Shown here one piece after another: positions 24,741-33,863 of a stretch of 64,000 bases of DNA; positions within the stretch are counted from its first letter, which is position 1; each line of letters opens with the position of its first letter. Location: the NCBI RefSeq assembly GCF_014203705.1, contig NZ_JACHJR010000001.1:434001-498000 (forward strand), given 5' to 3'. Under the pieces are notes generated by a model, which was not told the origin of the DNA, did no database searches, and saw only the letters and a list, made by a program, of their open reading frames with translations. The translations under genes were made by a program, and so were the position numbers. Source of the stretch: Kitasatospora gansuensis. Lineage in GTDB: Bacteria > Actinomycetota > Actinomycetes > Streptomycetales > Streptomycetaceae.

Positions 24741-26915
24741 GTGAATCCGAGACAACGGCGTTACGGCATACGCCTGTTCACCGCCGCCACCCTGCTGGCA
24801 CCCGCCTCCCTGGTCTCCTCCGCACCCGCCGAGGCCGCCGTCCCGACCGGCTGGACCACCCTGGTCAACCGCAACAGCGGCCGCTGCGTGGACGCCGCCG
24901 CGGCCGCCAGCGCCAACGGCACCGCCGTCCAGCAGTACTCCTGCAACGGCACCAACGCGCAGCAGTGGCAGCTCCAGCCGACCGACTCCGGCTACGTCCG
25001 GATCGCCAACCTGAACGACGCCACCAAGGTGATCGACGTGACCGACGTCTCGACCACCGACGGCGCCAAGCTCCAGCTCTGGGCGTACGGCGGCGGCGCC
25101 AACCAGCAGTGGCTGCCGGTCGAGGAGGCCGGCGGCGGCTACCACCTGGTCAACCGCAACAGCGGCAAGTGCCTTGACGTGCCCGCCGCTTCGACCACCG
25201 ACGGCGTGGTGCTCCAGCAGTACGCGTGCAACGGCACCACCGCCCAGTCCTTCACCTTCGGCACTCCGGTCACCCCCGGCAATCCCGACCTCGGGCCGAA
25301 CGTCGCCGTCTTCGACCCCTCGATGTCCGCCGCCTCGATCCAGTCCAAGCTGAACGCGGTCTTCCAGCAGCAGGAGACCAACCAGTTCGGCACCCAGCGC
25401 CAGGCCCTGCTGTTCAAGCCCGGCAGCTACAACGTCGACGCCAACGTGGGCTTCTACACCCAGGTCGCCGGGCTCGGCCTCTCCCCCGACGACGTCACCA
25501 TCAACGGCGGGGTGCACGCCGAGGCGGACTGGTTCCAGGGCAACGCGACCCAGAACTTCTGGCGCTCGGCCGAGAACCTCTCGGTCAACCCGCCCTCCGG
25601 CACCGACCGTTGGGCGGTCTCGCAGGCCGCCCCGTACCGCCGGATGCACGTCCGGGGCAACCTCCAGCTGGACGACGGCGGCTGGTCCAGCGGCGGGCTG
25701 ATGGCCGACTCGAAGATCGACGGCCAGGTCCGCTCGGGCTCCCAGCAGCAGTGGCTGTCCCGGAACTCGCAGTGGGGCAGCTGGACCGGCTCCAACTGGA
25801 ACATGGTCTTCGTCGGCGACGTCAACGCCCCGGCCAACACCTTCCCGAACCCGCCCTACACCACGGTCGGCCAGACCCCGGTGGTCCGGGAGAAGCCGTT
25901 CCTGTACGTGGACGGCGCCGGGGCGTACCGGGTGTTCGTGCCCGCGCTGCGCGCCAACTCCACCGGCACCAGCTGGAGTTCCGGCAGCCAGCCGGGGGCC
26001 TCGCTGCCGATCGACCAGTTCTTCGTGGTGAAGCCGGGCGCCACCGCCGCCCAGATCAACGCCGCGCTCGGGCAGGGCAAGCACCTGCTCTTCACCCCGG
26101 GCGTCTACCACCTGGACCAGACCCTGAACGTCGCCAGGGCCGGCACGGTGGTGCTCGGCCTCGGCCTGGCCACCCTGATCCCGGACAACGGGATCACCGC
26201 GATGACCGTGGCCGACGTCGACGGCGTGAAGATCGCCGGGCTGCTGTTCGACGCGGGCCCGGTCAGCTCCCCGGTGCTGATGCAGGTCGGCCCGGCCGGC
26301 TCGGCCGCCCGGCACACCGCCGACCCGACCTCGCTGCACGACGTGTTCTTCCGGATCGGCGGCGCGGGCGTCGGCAAGGCCGCCCAGAGCCTGGTGGTGA
26401 ACAGCTCCGACGTGATCGGCGACCACATGTGGATCTGGCGCGCCGACCACGGCACCGGCGTCGGCTGGACCAGCAACACCGCGGCCACCGGCCTGGTGGT
26501 GAACGGCACCGACGTCACCATGTACGGCCTGTTCGTCGAGCACTACCAGCAGCACCAGGTGATCTGGAACGGCAACGGCGGGCGGACGTACTTCTACCAG
26601 AACGAGATGCCCTACGACCCGCCGAACCAGGCCGCCTGGACGAACGGCTCCACCAAGGGGTACGCCGCGTACAAGGTGGCCGACTCGGTCACCACGCACG
26701 AGGCCTGGGGCCTGGGCAGCTACTGCTACTTCAACGTCAACCCGGCGGTGGTGGCCGAGCACGCCTTCGAGGTGCCGAACCGCAGCGGCGTGCGGTTCCA
26801 CGACATGGTGACGGTCTCGCTCGGCGGCACCGGGACGATCAACCACGTGATCAACAGCACCGGCGGTCCGTCCAACTCAGGCAGCAACGTGGCCAACCTG
26901 GTCAGCTACCCCTGA
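24741..26915 (+). CDS. Secreted ricin-lectin / beta-helix carbohydrate-active protein
   Basis: A 724-residue exported protein. The signal peptide RLFTAATLLAPASLVSSAPA is followed by a ricin-B lectin/CBM13 domain (about 35-170) with repeated QXW-type motifs (NAQQWQLQP, ANQQWLPVE) and VNRNSGKCLDV. From about 185 comes a long beta-helix type domain (YNVDANVGFYTQVAGLGLSP, LLFTPGVYHLDQTLNV). Homologues in databases are often labelled adenylyl cyclase or coagulation-factor-like with no basis; the fold suggests a polysaccharide-active enzyme or binder. GTG 24741 has AGGAG 9 bases upstream. Probably one transcript with the GH3 gene, so the pair may attack the same glucan. Confidence 0.75.
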   Translation: MNPRQRRYGIRLFTAATLLAPASLVSSAPAEAAVPTGWTTLVNRNSGRCVDAAAAASANGTAVQQYSCNGTNAQQWQLQPTDSGYVRIANLNDATKVIDVTDVSTTDGAKLQLWAYGGGANQQWLPVEEAGGGYHLVNRNSGKCLDVPAASTTDGVVLQQYACNGTTAQSFTFGTPVTPGNPDLGPNVAVFDPSMSAASIQSKLNAVFQQQETNQFGTQRQALLFKPGSYNVDANVGFYTQVAGLGLSPDDVTINGGVHAEADWFQGNATQNFWRSAENLSVNPPSGTDRWAVSQAAPYRRMHVRGNLQLDDGGWSSGGLMADSKIDGQVRSGSQQQWLSRNSQWGSWTGSNWNMVFVGDVNAPANTFPNPPYTTVGQTPVVREKPFLYVDGAGAYRVFVPALRANSTGTSWSSGSQPGASLPIDQFFVVKPGATAAQINAALGQGKHLLFTPGVYHLDQTLNVARAGTVVLGLGLATLIPDNGITAMTVADVDGVKIAGLLFDAGPVSSPVLMQVGPAGSAARHTADPTSLHDVFFRIGGAGVGKAAQSLVVNSSDVIGDHMWIWRADHGTGVGWTSNTAATGLVVNGTDVTMYGLFVEHYQQHQVIWNGNGGRTYFYQNEMPYDPPNQAAWTNGSTKGYAAYKVADSVTTHEAWGLGSYCYFNVNPAVVAEHAFEVPNRSGVRFHDMVTVSLGGTGTINHVINSTGGPSNSGSNVANLVSYP

Positions 26916-26933
26916 CGCGGGTCTGACGCAGGA

Positions 26934-27653
26934 TCAGAGCCACATGAACGGCGCCCGGGCGGTGAACGACACCGCCCGGGTCGCCGTGCCCAGCGAGCTG
27001 TCGTTCGCGGGCGCGGTCGGCCGCTGGTCGACGAAGCGGGAAGAGGTGACGGTCAGGTAGTGGCCGACCGCCTCCACCTGGGTCTCGGTGGCCGGCTTGG
27101 CCGCGCCCGGCGAGGGCGAGCCGGTGGCGGCCGGGGTGACGCCGGGGTCGGCCGTGAAGAAGGCGATCGCGGCGGGAGCCGCCGCCAGTGCCTGCCGGGC
27201 CTTCTCGGCGGCCGCCTGGTCCGCGTACCGGAGCACCGTCACGCTGCTGACCACCAGCTTGTCCTCACGGAGGTAGCCGACCGTCACATAGCCCTGGCAG
27301 CCGGAGTCGTGCAGCACGTCGTGCGCGCGGTCGGCCAGCGTGACCGCGCAGTCCTCGCCCTGCTGTCCCGCGGTGCGCCCGGCCTTGTAGCCGTCCTGCT
27401 CGATCTGCTTGGCGGCCGGGAAGTACCGTTCGGCGATGAAGAAGTCCTTCTCCGACAGCGGCTGCGAGGCATCGGTGGGCGCCGCCAGCTGCATGGACTC
27501 GGCGGTCGTCCGCCCGGCGCCCTCCAGCCAGTCGCCGGTCTCGGTCACCACCACGCCGATGGTGATCGCCACCGCGCCGACGATGCAGAGGGCTATCGTC
27601 CGGCGTCGGCTGCCGTGCGCCCGATGGGTGTGGCTTTCCCCCTGCGTGGTCAT
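26934..27653 (-). CDS. Single-pass membrane or secreted hypothetical protein
   Basis: A 239-residue protein with an N-terminal basic stretch (RAHGSRRRTIALCIVGAVAI) forming one membrane anchor, and an extracellular domain. That part has two Cys close together (EDCAVTLADRAHDVLHDSGC) likely to be disulfide-bonded and a Pro/Ser/Ala linker (VTPAATGSPSPGAAKPATE). No catalytic motif seen. Streptomycetes carry many paralogues of this anchor-plus-domain type. Convergent with the beta-helix gene. Confidence 0.7.
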   Translation of the reverse strand: MTTQGESHTHRAHGSRRRTIALCIVGAVAITIGVVVTETGDWLEGAGRTTAESMQLAAPTDASQPLSEKDFFIAERYFPAAKQIEQDGYKAGRTAGQQGEDCAVTLADRAHDVLHDSGCQGYVTVGYLREDKLVVSSVTVLRYADQAAAEKARQALAAAPAAIAFFTADPGVTPAATGSPSPGAAKPATETQVEAVGHYLTVTSSRFVDQRPTAPANDSSLGTATRAVSFTARAPFMWL

Positions 27654-27807
27654 GGCGCAGATTCTAAACGGATGATCCGAACAGTCCAGCCGCGGGGGCG
27701 GAGCCGTACCGCACCGGGCCCACTGTGACAACCCGCACACGTTCCGGGAGATCTTCTGGGTGGTTCCCTCTGGCGCGACTCCAGGTCCCCCGGGCAGGAT
27801 CAAGCCC

Positions 27808-29034
27808 ATGGATCTGCTTGACACCCTCACCGCCAAGGGCCTGCGCCGGGAAATCCCCACCCGGGAGGAGGCGCTCGCCGTACTCGCCACCACCGATGAC
27901 GAGTTGCTGGACGTGGTCGCCGCCGCCAGCCGAGTGCGCCGCCAGTGGTTCGGCCGCCGGGTCAAGCTCAACTACCTGGTGAACCTCAAGAGCGGCCTCT
28001 GCCCCGAGGACTGCAACTACTGTTCGCAGCGGCTCGGGTCCAAGGCCGAGATCCTCAAGTACACCTGGCTCAAGCCGGAGCAGGCCGCCGAGGCCGCCGC
28101 CGCCGGTCTCGCGGGCGGCGCGAAGCGGGTCTGCCTGGTCGCCAGCGGACGCGGTCCGACGGACCGTGACATCGACCGGGTGGCCGACACCATCGCCGCC
28201 ATCAAGGACGCCAACGAGGCCGTCGAGGTCTGCGCCTGCCTGGGCCTGCTCTCCGACAACCAGGCCGAGCGGCTGAAGGCGGCGGGCGCCGACGCCTACA
28301 ACCACAACCTGAACACCTCGGAAGCCACCTACGGCGACATCACCACCACCCACACCTACGCGGACCGGGTGGACACCGTCACCAAGGCGCACGGCGCCGG
28401 GCTCTCCGCCTGCTCCGGCCTGATCGCGGGCATGGGCGAGAGCGACGAGGACCTGGTGGACGTGGTCTTCGCGCTGCGCGAGATCGGCTCCGACTCGGTG
28501 CCGGTCAACTTCCTGATCCCGTTCGAGGGCACCCCGCTGGCCAAGGAGTGGAACCTCACCCCGCAGCGCTGCCTGCGCATCCTGGCGATGGTCCGGTTCG
28601 TCTGCCCCGACGTCGAGGTGCGGATCGCCGGTGGCCGCGAGGTGCACCTGCGCTCGATGCAGCCGCTCGGCCTGCACATCGCCAACTCGATCTTCCTCGG
28701 CGACTACCTCACCAGTGAGGGCCAGGCCGGTCAGACCGACCTCGACATGATCGCGGACGCGGGCTTCGAGGTGGAGGGCGCGGGCGAGCCGACCCTGCCC
28801 CGGCACCGCTCGGAGGCCGGGCTCGGCGGCGGCTGCGGCTCCGGTGGCGGCGGTTGCTCCGACGCCGCCTCCGACGTCGCTTCCGAGGACGCGCACGCTT
28901 GCGGCACCGGTGGTGGCTGCGGCCCGTGCGGCAGCCACGCCGAGGCCGCATCTCACGAGAACGACGAGCTGCGCTCCGACCTGGTCCGGGTCCGCCGCCG
29001 CGGCGCGGGTACCGAACTGGCCCCGAACGCCTAG
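27808..29034 (+). CDS. bioB: Biotin synthase
   Basis: A 408-residue radical-SAM enzyme that inserts sulfur into dethiobiotin in the last step of biotin synthesis. The 4Fe-4S cysteines are C65-P-E-D-C69-N-Y-C72; YNHNLNTSE and [16 protein letters not shown] are standard BioB segments, and [20 protein letters not shown] holds residues near the auxiliary cluster. The core ends near residue 345. A C-terminal tail of ~60 residues is packed with Gly and Cys ([27 protein letters not shown]). Start ATG 27808 follows AGGA. First gene of bioB-bioA-bioD; bioA begins 22 bases later. Confidence 0.97.
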   Translation: MDLLDTLTAKGLRREIPTREEALAVLATTDDELLDVVAAASRVRRQWFGRRVKLNYLVNLKSGLCPEDCNYCSQRLGSKAEILKYTWLKPEQAAEAAAAGLAGGAKRVCLVASGRGPTDRDIDRVADTIAAIKDANEAVEVCACLGLLSDNQAERLKAAGADAYNHNLNTSEATYGDITTTHTYADRVDTVTKAHGAGLSACSGLIAGMGESDEDLVDVVFALREIGSDSVPVNFLIPFEGTPLAKEWNLTPQRCLRILAMVRFVCPDVEVRIAGGREVHLRSMQPLGLHIANSIFLGDYLTSEGQAGQTDLDMIADAGFEVEGAGEPTLPRHRSEAGLGGGCGSGGGGCSDAASDVASEDAHACGTGGGCGPCGSHAEAASHENDELRSDLVRVRRRGAGTELAPNA

Positions 29035-29056
29035 AACTTCCAGGAACTGACGCACC

Positions 29057-30343
29057 GTGAGCACCCTTCTCGACCTCGACCGGGCCCACGTCTGGCACCC
29101 GTACGCACCGATGCCCGGCACCTCGACCCCGTACGTGGTCGAGTCCGCCTCCGGCGTCCGGCTCCGGCTCGCCGAGCCGGTGGCCGGGCACCGGGAGCTG
29201 ATCGACGGGATGTCCTCGTGGTGGGCCGCGATCCACGGCTACCGGCACCCGGTGCTGGACGAGGCGGTCCGGGACCAGCTCGGCCGGATGAGCCACGTGA
29301 TGTTCGGCGGGCTCACCCACGAGCCCGCCGTCCGGCTGGCCGCCAAGCTGGTGGAGATCACCCCGGAGCCGCTCCGGCACGTGTTCCTGGCCGACTCCGG
29401 CTCGGTGGCGGTCGAGGTCGCGATCAAAATGTGCCTGCAGTACTGGCAGTCCATCGGCCGGCCCGAGAAGCGCCGGCTGCTCACCTGGCGCGGCGGCTAC
29501 CACGGCGACACCTTCCACCCGATGTCGGTCTGCGACCCCGAGGGCGGGATGCACCAGCTCTGGGGCAGGGTGCTGCCGCGTCAGCTGTTCGCGGCCGAGC
29601 CGCCGGCCGGCTTCGACGCCGGGCCGGACGAGGCGTACGCCGCGCAGCTGTCCGCCCTGATCGCCGAGCACGCCGACGAGCTGGCCGCGGTGATCGTCGA
29701 ACCGGTGGTGCAGGGCGCGGGCGGGATGCGCTTCCACTCCCCCGGCTACCTGCGACTGCTGCGCGAACTCTGCGACCGGCACGGCGTGTTGCTGATCTTC
29801 GACGAGATCGCCACCGGCTTCGGCCGGACCGGCGAGCTGTTCGCCGCCGACCACGCGGGCATCTCCCCCGACGTGCTCTGCCTGGGCAAGGCGCTGACCG
29901 GCGGCTACCTCACCATGGCCGCCACCCTGTGCACCGCCAAGGTCGCCGACGGCATCAGCCAGGGCGAACTGCCGGTGCTGGCACACGGGCCGACCTTCAT
30001 GGGCAACCCGCTGGCCGCCGCCGTCGCCAACGCCTCGATCGACCTGCTGCTCCGGCAGGACTGGCGGACCGAGGTGAAGCGGATCGAGGCCGGACTGACC
30101 GAGGGCCTGGCCGAGGTGGCGCATCAGGAAGGTGTCGCCGACGTCCGGGTGCTGGGGGCGATCGGCGTGGTCCAGCTCGACCACCCGGTGGACGTCCGGG
30201 CCGCCACCGAGGCCGCCGCCCGGGAGGGCGTCTGGCTCCGGCCGTTCCGCGATCTGCTCTACACCATGCCGCCGTTCATCACCTCCGACGCCGACCTGGC
30301 CCGGATCACCACGGCCGTGGCCGCCGCGGCGGTGGCCGGATGA
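29057..30343 (+). CDS. bioA: Adenosylmethionine-8-amino-7-oxononanoate aminotransferase
   Basis: A 428-residue class III PLP aminotransferase making 7,8-diaminopelargonate from KAPA, with SAM as the amino donor. Features: substrate-end [11 protein letters not shown] and [14 protein letters not shown]; cofactor Asp in [15 protein letters not shown]; Schiff-base Lys278 in [23 protein letters not shown]. Length matches the family. Its stop overlaps the bioD start (ATGA), giving coupled translation. Confidence 0.97.
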   Translation: MSTLLDLDRAHVWHPYAPMPGTSTPYVVESASGVRLRLAEPVAGHRELIDGMSSWWAAIHGYRHPVLDEAVRDQLGRMSHVMFGGLTHEPAVRLAAKLVEITPEPLRHVFLADSGSVAVEVAIKMCLQYWQSIGRPEKRRLLTWRGGYHGDTFHPMSVCDPEGGMHQLWGRVLPRQLFAAEPPAGFDAGPDEAYAAQLSALIAEHADELAAVIVEPVVQGAGGMRFHSPGYLRLLRELCDRHGVLLIFDEIATGFGRTGELFAADHAGISPDVLCLGKALTGGYLTMAATLCTAKVADGISQGELPVLAHGPTFMGNPLAAAVANASIDLLLRQDWRTEVKRIEAGLTEGLAEVAHQEGVADVRVLGAIGVVQLDHPVDVRAATEAAAREGVWLRPFRDLLYTMPPFITSDADLARITTAVAAAAVAG

Positions 30344-31062
30344 CCGCCACCGTCCTGTACGTCACGGGCACCGGGACCGAGGTCGGCAAGACCGCCGTCA
30401 CCGCGGCCGTCGCCGCCCTCGCCCCGTCGGTGGCCGTACTGAAGCCCGGTCAGACCGGCGTCACCGCGACCGAGCCCGGCGACGCCGACGAGGTCGCCCG
30501 GCTGGCAGGACCGCACGTCCTCACCCGCGAACTGGCCCGCTACCCCGAACCGTTGGCCCCGGACACCGCCGCCCGCCGGTCCGGTCTGCCCGCGCTGCGC
30601 CCGCGGCAGGTGGCCGACGCCGTGGCCGAACTGGCCGCGGGGCACGGGCTGGTACTCGTCGAGGGCGCGGGCGGACTGCTGGTCCGCTACGACGCCGACG
30701 GCCACACCCTGGCCGACCAGGCGCTCGCCACCGCCGCCCTCGGCCTCCCGGTCCACGTCCTGCTGGTCGCCTCCGCCGGGCTCGGCACCCTCAACACCAC
30801 CGCACTCACCGCCGAGGCCCTGCGCAGCCGCGGCCTGGCCACCCTCGGTGTGGTGATCGGCAGTTGGCCCACCGACCCGGACCTGGCCATGCGCTGCAAC
30901 CTCACCGACCTCCCCCACGCCGCCGGCGCCCCCCTGCTCGGCGCCCTCCCGCACGGCGCCCCGCACTCCCCCGACTTCCCCACCCTGGCCAAGTCCTCCC
31001 TCGCCCCCACCCTCGGCGGCACCTGGGACGCGGCCGCCTTCACGGCGGCACACCCGGCCTGA
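30340..31062 (+). CDS. bioD: Dethiobiotin synthetase
   Basis: A 240-residue P-loop enzyme closing the ureido ring of dethiobiotin using CO2 and ATP. P-loop GTGTEVGKT (residues 9-17), substrate-site VLKPGQTG, and [12 protein letters not shown] for the Mg/ATP site. The start ATG overlaps the bioA stop. Completes a three-gene biotin operon; bioF (KAPA synthase) and a BirA-like regulator are not in this window. Confidence 0.96.
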   Translation: MTATVLYVTGTGTEVGKTAVTAAVAALAPSVAVLKPGQTGVTATEPGDADEVARLAGPHVLTRELARYPEPLAPDTAARRSGLPALRPRQVADAVAELAAGHGLVLVEGAGGLLVRYDADGHTLADQALATAALGLPVHVLLVASAGLGTLNTTALTAEALRSRGLATLGVVIGSWPTDPDLAMRCNLTDLPHAAGAPLLGALPHGAPHSPDFPTLAKSSLAPTLGGTWDAAAFTAAHPA

Positions 31063-31152
31063 CCGATCCACCAGGAATCACGGACGCGCACTTTCGGGCA
31101 ACTGCCGACAACCGCACCCGCCCACCGGCCCGCCGCCGGTAATCTGCGCGCC

Positions 31153-31629
31153 ATGCAGGCAACCGAACCCCTCGACCCCCACCGGCGACTGGCCGAGCTG
31201 AAGCTCGTGCTCCCGCCGCCCAGCCCGCCCGGTGGGGTCTACACCCCGGCCGTCCGGAGCGGTCGGTACGTCTTCGTGTCGGGCCAGATCCCGATGGAGC
31301 AGGGGGCGGTCACCACCGTCGGCAAGGTGGGTGCCGAGGTCACACCGGAGCAGGCGTACACGCTCAGCCGCCACTGCGCGCTGGCCGCGCTGGCCGCCAT
31401 CGACGCGGTGGCCGGGCTGGACCGGGTCAGCCAGGTGGTGAAGGTGACCGGGTACGTCGCGTCCGCCACCGACTTCACCGCCCAGGCCGGTGTGGTGGAC
31501 GGCGCCAGCGAGCTGCTGCTGGCGGTCTTCGGCCCGGCCGGCCGACATGCCCGCAGCTCGGTCGGGGTGGCCGAACTCCCGCGCGGCGCACCGGTGGAGA
31601 TCGAGATCACGGTGGAGATCACCCCCTGA
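31153..31629 (+). CDS. RidA/YjgF-family protein
   Basis: A 158-residue single-domain protein of the RidA superfamily (enamine/imine deaminase or relatives). Family segments: RYVFVSGQIPME, then the CALAALAAIDAV helix, VVKVTGYVASATDF and the ending ARSSVGVAELPRGAPVEIEI. The catalytic-type Arg (ARSSVGV) is present. Lies 90 bases after bioD; could be read through from the biotin operon. The specific substrate is unknown. Confidence 0.9.
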   Translation: MQATEPLDPHRRLAELKLVLPPPSPPGGVYTPAVRSGRYVFVSGQIPMEQGAVTTVGKVGAEVTPEQAYTLSRHCALAALAAIDAVAGLDRVSQVVKVTGYVASATDFTAQAGVVDGASELLLAVFGPAGRHARSSVGVAELPRGAPVEIEITVEITP

Positions 31630-31641
31630 CCGGCCGGATCG

Positions 31642-32478
31642 TCAGAGGGCGACCGCTGTGCCGGTGACCGCGATTCCGCTGCCGGGATCGGCCGGGATGC
31701 CGACGGTGATGGTGCTCGGACGCCCCATGTCGTACCCCTGATGCACCGTCACCGTCGCGGGCAGTGCCACCAGTTCGAGTTCGCGGAGGTAGCCGCCCAG
31801 CGCGGCGGCGGCCGCCCCGGTGGCCGGGTCCTCCACCACGCCGCCCGGCGGGAACGGGTTCCGGGCGTGGAAGACCGTCGCGGACTCCCGCCACACCAGA
31901 TCCACCGTCGCCCAGCCGAGGCGCTCCATCAGCCCGGCCAACCGCGGCAGGTCGTAGTCGAGGTCGGCGAGCCTGGCCCGGTCGGCGGCCGCGATCACCG
32001 GGTGCCAGGCCCCCGCGTATGCCGCCCGGGGTGGCAGCGCAAGGTCCAGCTCCCCGGCCGACCAGTCCAGTGCGGCCAGCAGTTCGGCCAGGTCCTCCGG
32101 GTCGATGGCCGCCGTCCTGGGTGGCACGCTGACCAGGGTGGCGACCGTGCTGCCGTCCGGACCGGGACCGGTCCGGACGGCCACCTGGCCGGCCTTGGTG
32201 ATCAACCGGAGCTCACCGGCGCCGTACCGCTCGGCGTGCGCCACGGCGGTGGCGATCGTCGCGTGCCCGCAGAACGGGACCTCCATCAGCGGGCTGAAGT
32301 ACCGCACACCGAGCGCACCGTCCGCCGCCGGGAAGACGAACGCGGTCTCGGAGTAGCCGAGTTCGGCGGCCGCGGCCAGCATGGCCGCGTCGTCGAGCCC
32401 GGCTGCCTCGAGCACCACGCCCGCCGGATTGCCACCGGACGGATCTGCACTGAACGCCACATATCGAAGCAATTCCAC
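31642..32478 (-). CDS. PhzF-family isomerase
   Basis: A 278-residue protein of the PhzF/diaminopimelate-epimerase-like fold. N-terminus LLRYVAFSADPSGGNPAGVV and the active-site Glu in LGYSETAFVFP; FCGHATIATAVAH is the signature of the first domain and [16 protein letters not shown] of the second. Members isomerise phenazine precursors or related small acids; no phenazine genes are near. GTG 32478 chosen because the domain starts there. Convergent with the ridA-like gene. Confidence 0.92.
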   Translation of the reverse strand: MELLRYVAFSADPSGGNPAGVVLEAAGLDDAAMLAAAAELGYSETAFVFPAADGALGVRYFSPLMEVPFCGHATIATAVAHAERYGAGELRLITKAGQVAVRTGPGPDGSTVATLVSVPPRTAAIDPEDLAELLAALDWSAGELDLALPPRAAYAGAWHPVIAAADRARLADLDYDLPRLAGLMERLGWATVDLVWRESATVFHARNPFPPGGVVEDPATGAAAAALGGYLRELELVALPATVTVHQGYDMGRPSTITVGIPADPGSGIAVTGTAVAL

Positions 32479-32530
32479 CCGCCGAGCGTAGCGGCGCCGA
32501 CACTCCGACGTCAAAGCCGACAATCATCGA

Positions 32531-32553
32531 ACTCCCTTGCCAGGCAAGGGAGT
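32531..32553 (-). terminator. Terminator after the 2OG-oxygenase gene
   Basis: ACTCCCTTGCC and GGCAAGGGAGT are perfect 11-bp complements separated by one base (in practice a shorter stem with a small loop). It touches the stop codon of the oxygenase gene and should end that leftward transcript. Confidence 0.6.
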
Positions 32554-33374
32554 CAGCCCCAGACCAGCAACGCCCCGGTGTCGCTCAGCCCGACCGAGAA
32601 GCCGAGCGCGATCCGGCGCTCGTCCTGACTCGGGCGCACCGCGTGGAAGTTCCGCGGGTCGAACAGCAGCGCCTCTCCGACCGTCGGCTTCAGCTCGAAC
32701 GACTCCACCCCGTCCACCACCTCCGGCGCGTAGCCGTAGGAGTTCGGCAGTCGGTACGTCTCGTCGGACGGCTGCCAGCGGTGCCGCCAGACCACCGTCT
32801 CCCCGCCGCGCTCGGGCACACTGAGGTAGAGGTTGAAGGCGAACTGAGCCACCAGCGGCGCATCGAGCAGGTCGCCGGTGAACTCCCGCACCGCATCGTC
32901 GAAATGGACCTGGAAGCCCTGGTTGGGCTCGCGCGCCACACCGGCGCCCAGCTCCCGGCCGCCGCTGCGGCCGATCACGACCGGGTTCGGCCAGTCCCGG
33001 CCCAGCGCATCCCGGCAGAGCCCGAAAGGGTCGAAGGGCAGGCCGAGACCCGACCACTGCCGACGGTGGCCGTCCAGCGCGGCCCAGTAGCTCTCGACCA
33101 GTCGACCGTCCTGCCGGTGGTCGCTCACCCCCACCCCGAAGCGCAGCACCGGCGGGTAGACCCGCTCGGTGCCGTAGGTGTCGAACCGTGCCGTCTGCAG
33201 GGCCGTCAGGACCGCGCGGCAACTCTGCGCCGGGAGCAGGTCCTTGACCCTGATCGCGGCGCAGCGGCCGGCCGCGAGATCGGCGATCTGCGCGCGGCCG
33301 AATCCCTTCGCGTCGACGGCGGCGAAGTACGGGTCGTGCTGCTCGATCGGCACTGCAGCGGTGACAGAGTTCAT
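32553..33374 (-). CDS. 2-oxoglutarate/Fe(II)-dependent oxygenase
   Basis: A 273-residue double-stranded beta-helix oxygenase. The iron site is His-X-Asp in FQVHFDDAV and the distal His in RNFHAVRPS; the 2OG-binding Arg is likely the one in SQDERRIALGF. FNLYLSVPERGGETVVWR is the typical strand before the core. Such enzymes hydroxylate small molecules or peptide side chains. It follows a 60-codon gene by 84 bases, so that peptide may be its substrate or partner; this is inferred only from context. Confidence 0.85.
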   Translation of the reverse strand: MNSVTAAVPIEQHDPYFAAVDAKGFGRAQIADLAAGRCAAIRVKDLLPAQSCRAVLTALQTARFDTYGTERVYPPVLRFGVGVSDHRQDGRLVESYWAALDGHRRQWSGLGLPFDPFGLCRDALGRDWPNPVVIGRSGGRELGAGVAREPNQGFQVHFDDAVREFTGDLLDAPLVAQFAFNLYLSVPERGGETVVWRHRWQPSDETYRLPNSYGYAPEVVDGVESFELKPTVGEALLFDPRNFHAVRPSQDERRIALGFSVGLSDTGALLVWG

Positions 33375-33458
33375 TCGACCGTCCCCTCCTGGATGATTCC
33401 CGGTCAGGTGAGCGGACGAAACCGGAACACCGTCCCGCCAGGCGGTCGCCCCTTCGGA

Positions 33459-33641
33459 TCAGGAACGGTTTTCGGCCCGGAACGCCAGTTTCGCGTCCAG
33501 TTCCAGTGCCTGGTGATCGGCATTCAGTGTTTCGCGCGCGAGTTGCTGTGCGAGCTGAAGTTGCGCCCCTTGGGCCGCATTCCCGTGCGCCGCGCCCTCC
33601 GAGCCGCCGTTGCCGCCGGAATGATCGTTACCGCTGGCCAT
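33459..33641 (-). CDS. 60-residue peptide gene upstream of the oxygenase
   Basis: A short gene with an excellent GGAGG ribosome site before ATG 33641. The N-terminal 24 residues are rich in Gly, Asn, His and Ser (SGNDHSGGNGGSEGAAHGN); the C-terminal 35 form an amphipathic helix (LQLAQQLARETLNADHQALE). It has no signal peptide or Cys. Direct position before a 2OG-Fe(II) oxygenase raises the possibility of a modified peptide or small partner protein. No family recognised. Downstream of the hydrolase-NB-ARC gene on the same strand. Confidence 0.6.
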   Translation of the reverse strand: MASGNDHSGGNGGSEGAAHGNAAQGAQLQLAQQLARETLNADHQALELDAKLAFRAENRS

Positions 33642-33863
33642 GGGGGCCTCCGTACAGTCCTGGGATTCGGGTGACTCACGCTGCCCGGCATTCCCGCGGG
33701 AAACACTGAGCCCCGCAGAGACTACCGGCAACTCGACCCCCAGAAGGGCCGTTTGACATTCGACGACCCGGACAGTCGGATTCCGGCGACATGTCGACAC
33801 TGACAGTCGGCCAACTGAAAAATAGCGGTCTCCGCCCCCTTCCGGATAGTCTCCGTGCACTGA

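Noticed and set aside
22881..26846. A 1321-codon open frame on the minus strand
   Set aside because: It is antisense to the GH3 and lectin genes, has no domain, and reflects the codon bias of the true strand in GC-rich DNA.
24741..26915. Adenylyl cyclase label sometimes given to such proteins
   Set aside because: The protein is exported and shows lectin plus beta-helix features with no cyclase motif.
27660..27807. Riboswitch upstream of bioB
   Set aside because: No biotin riboswitch class is known and no strong structure was seen.
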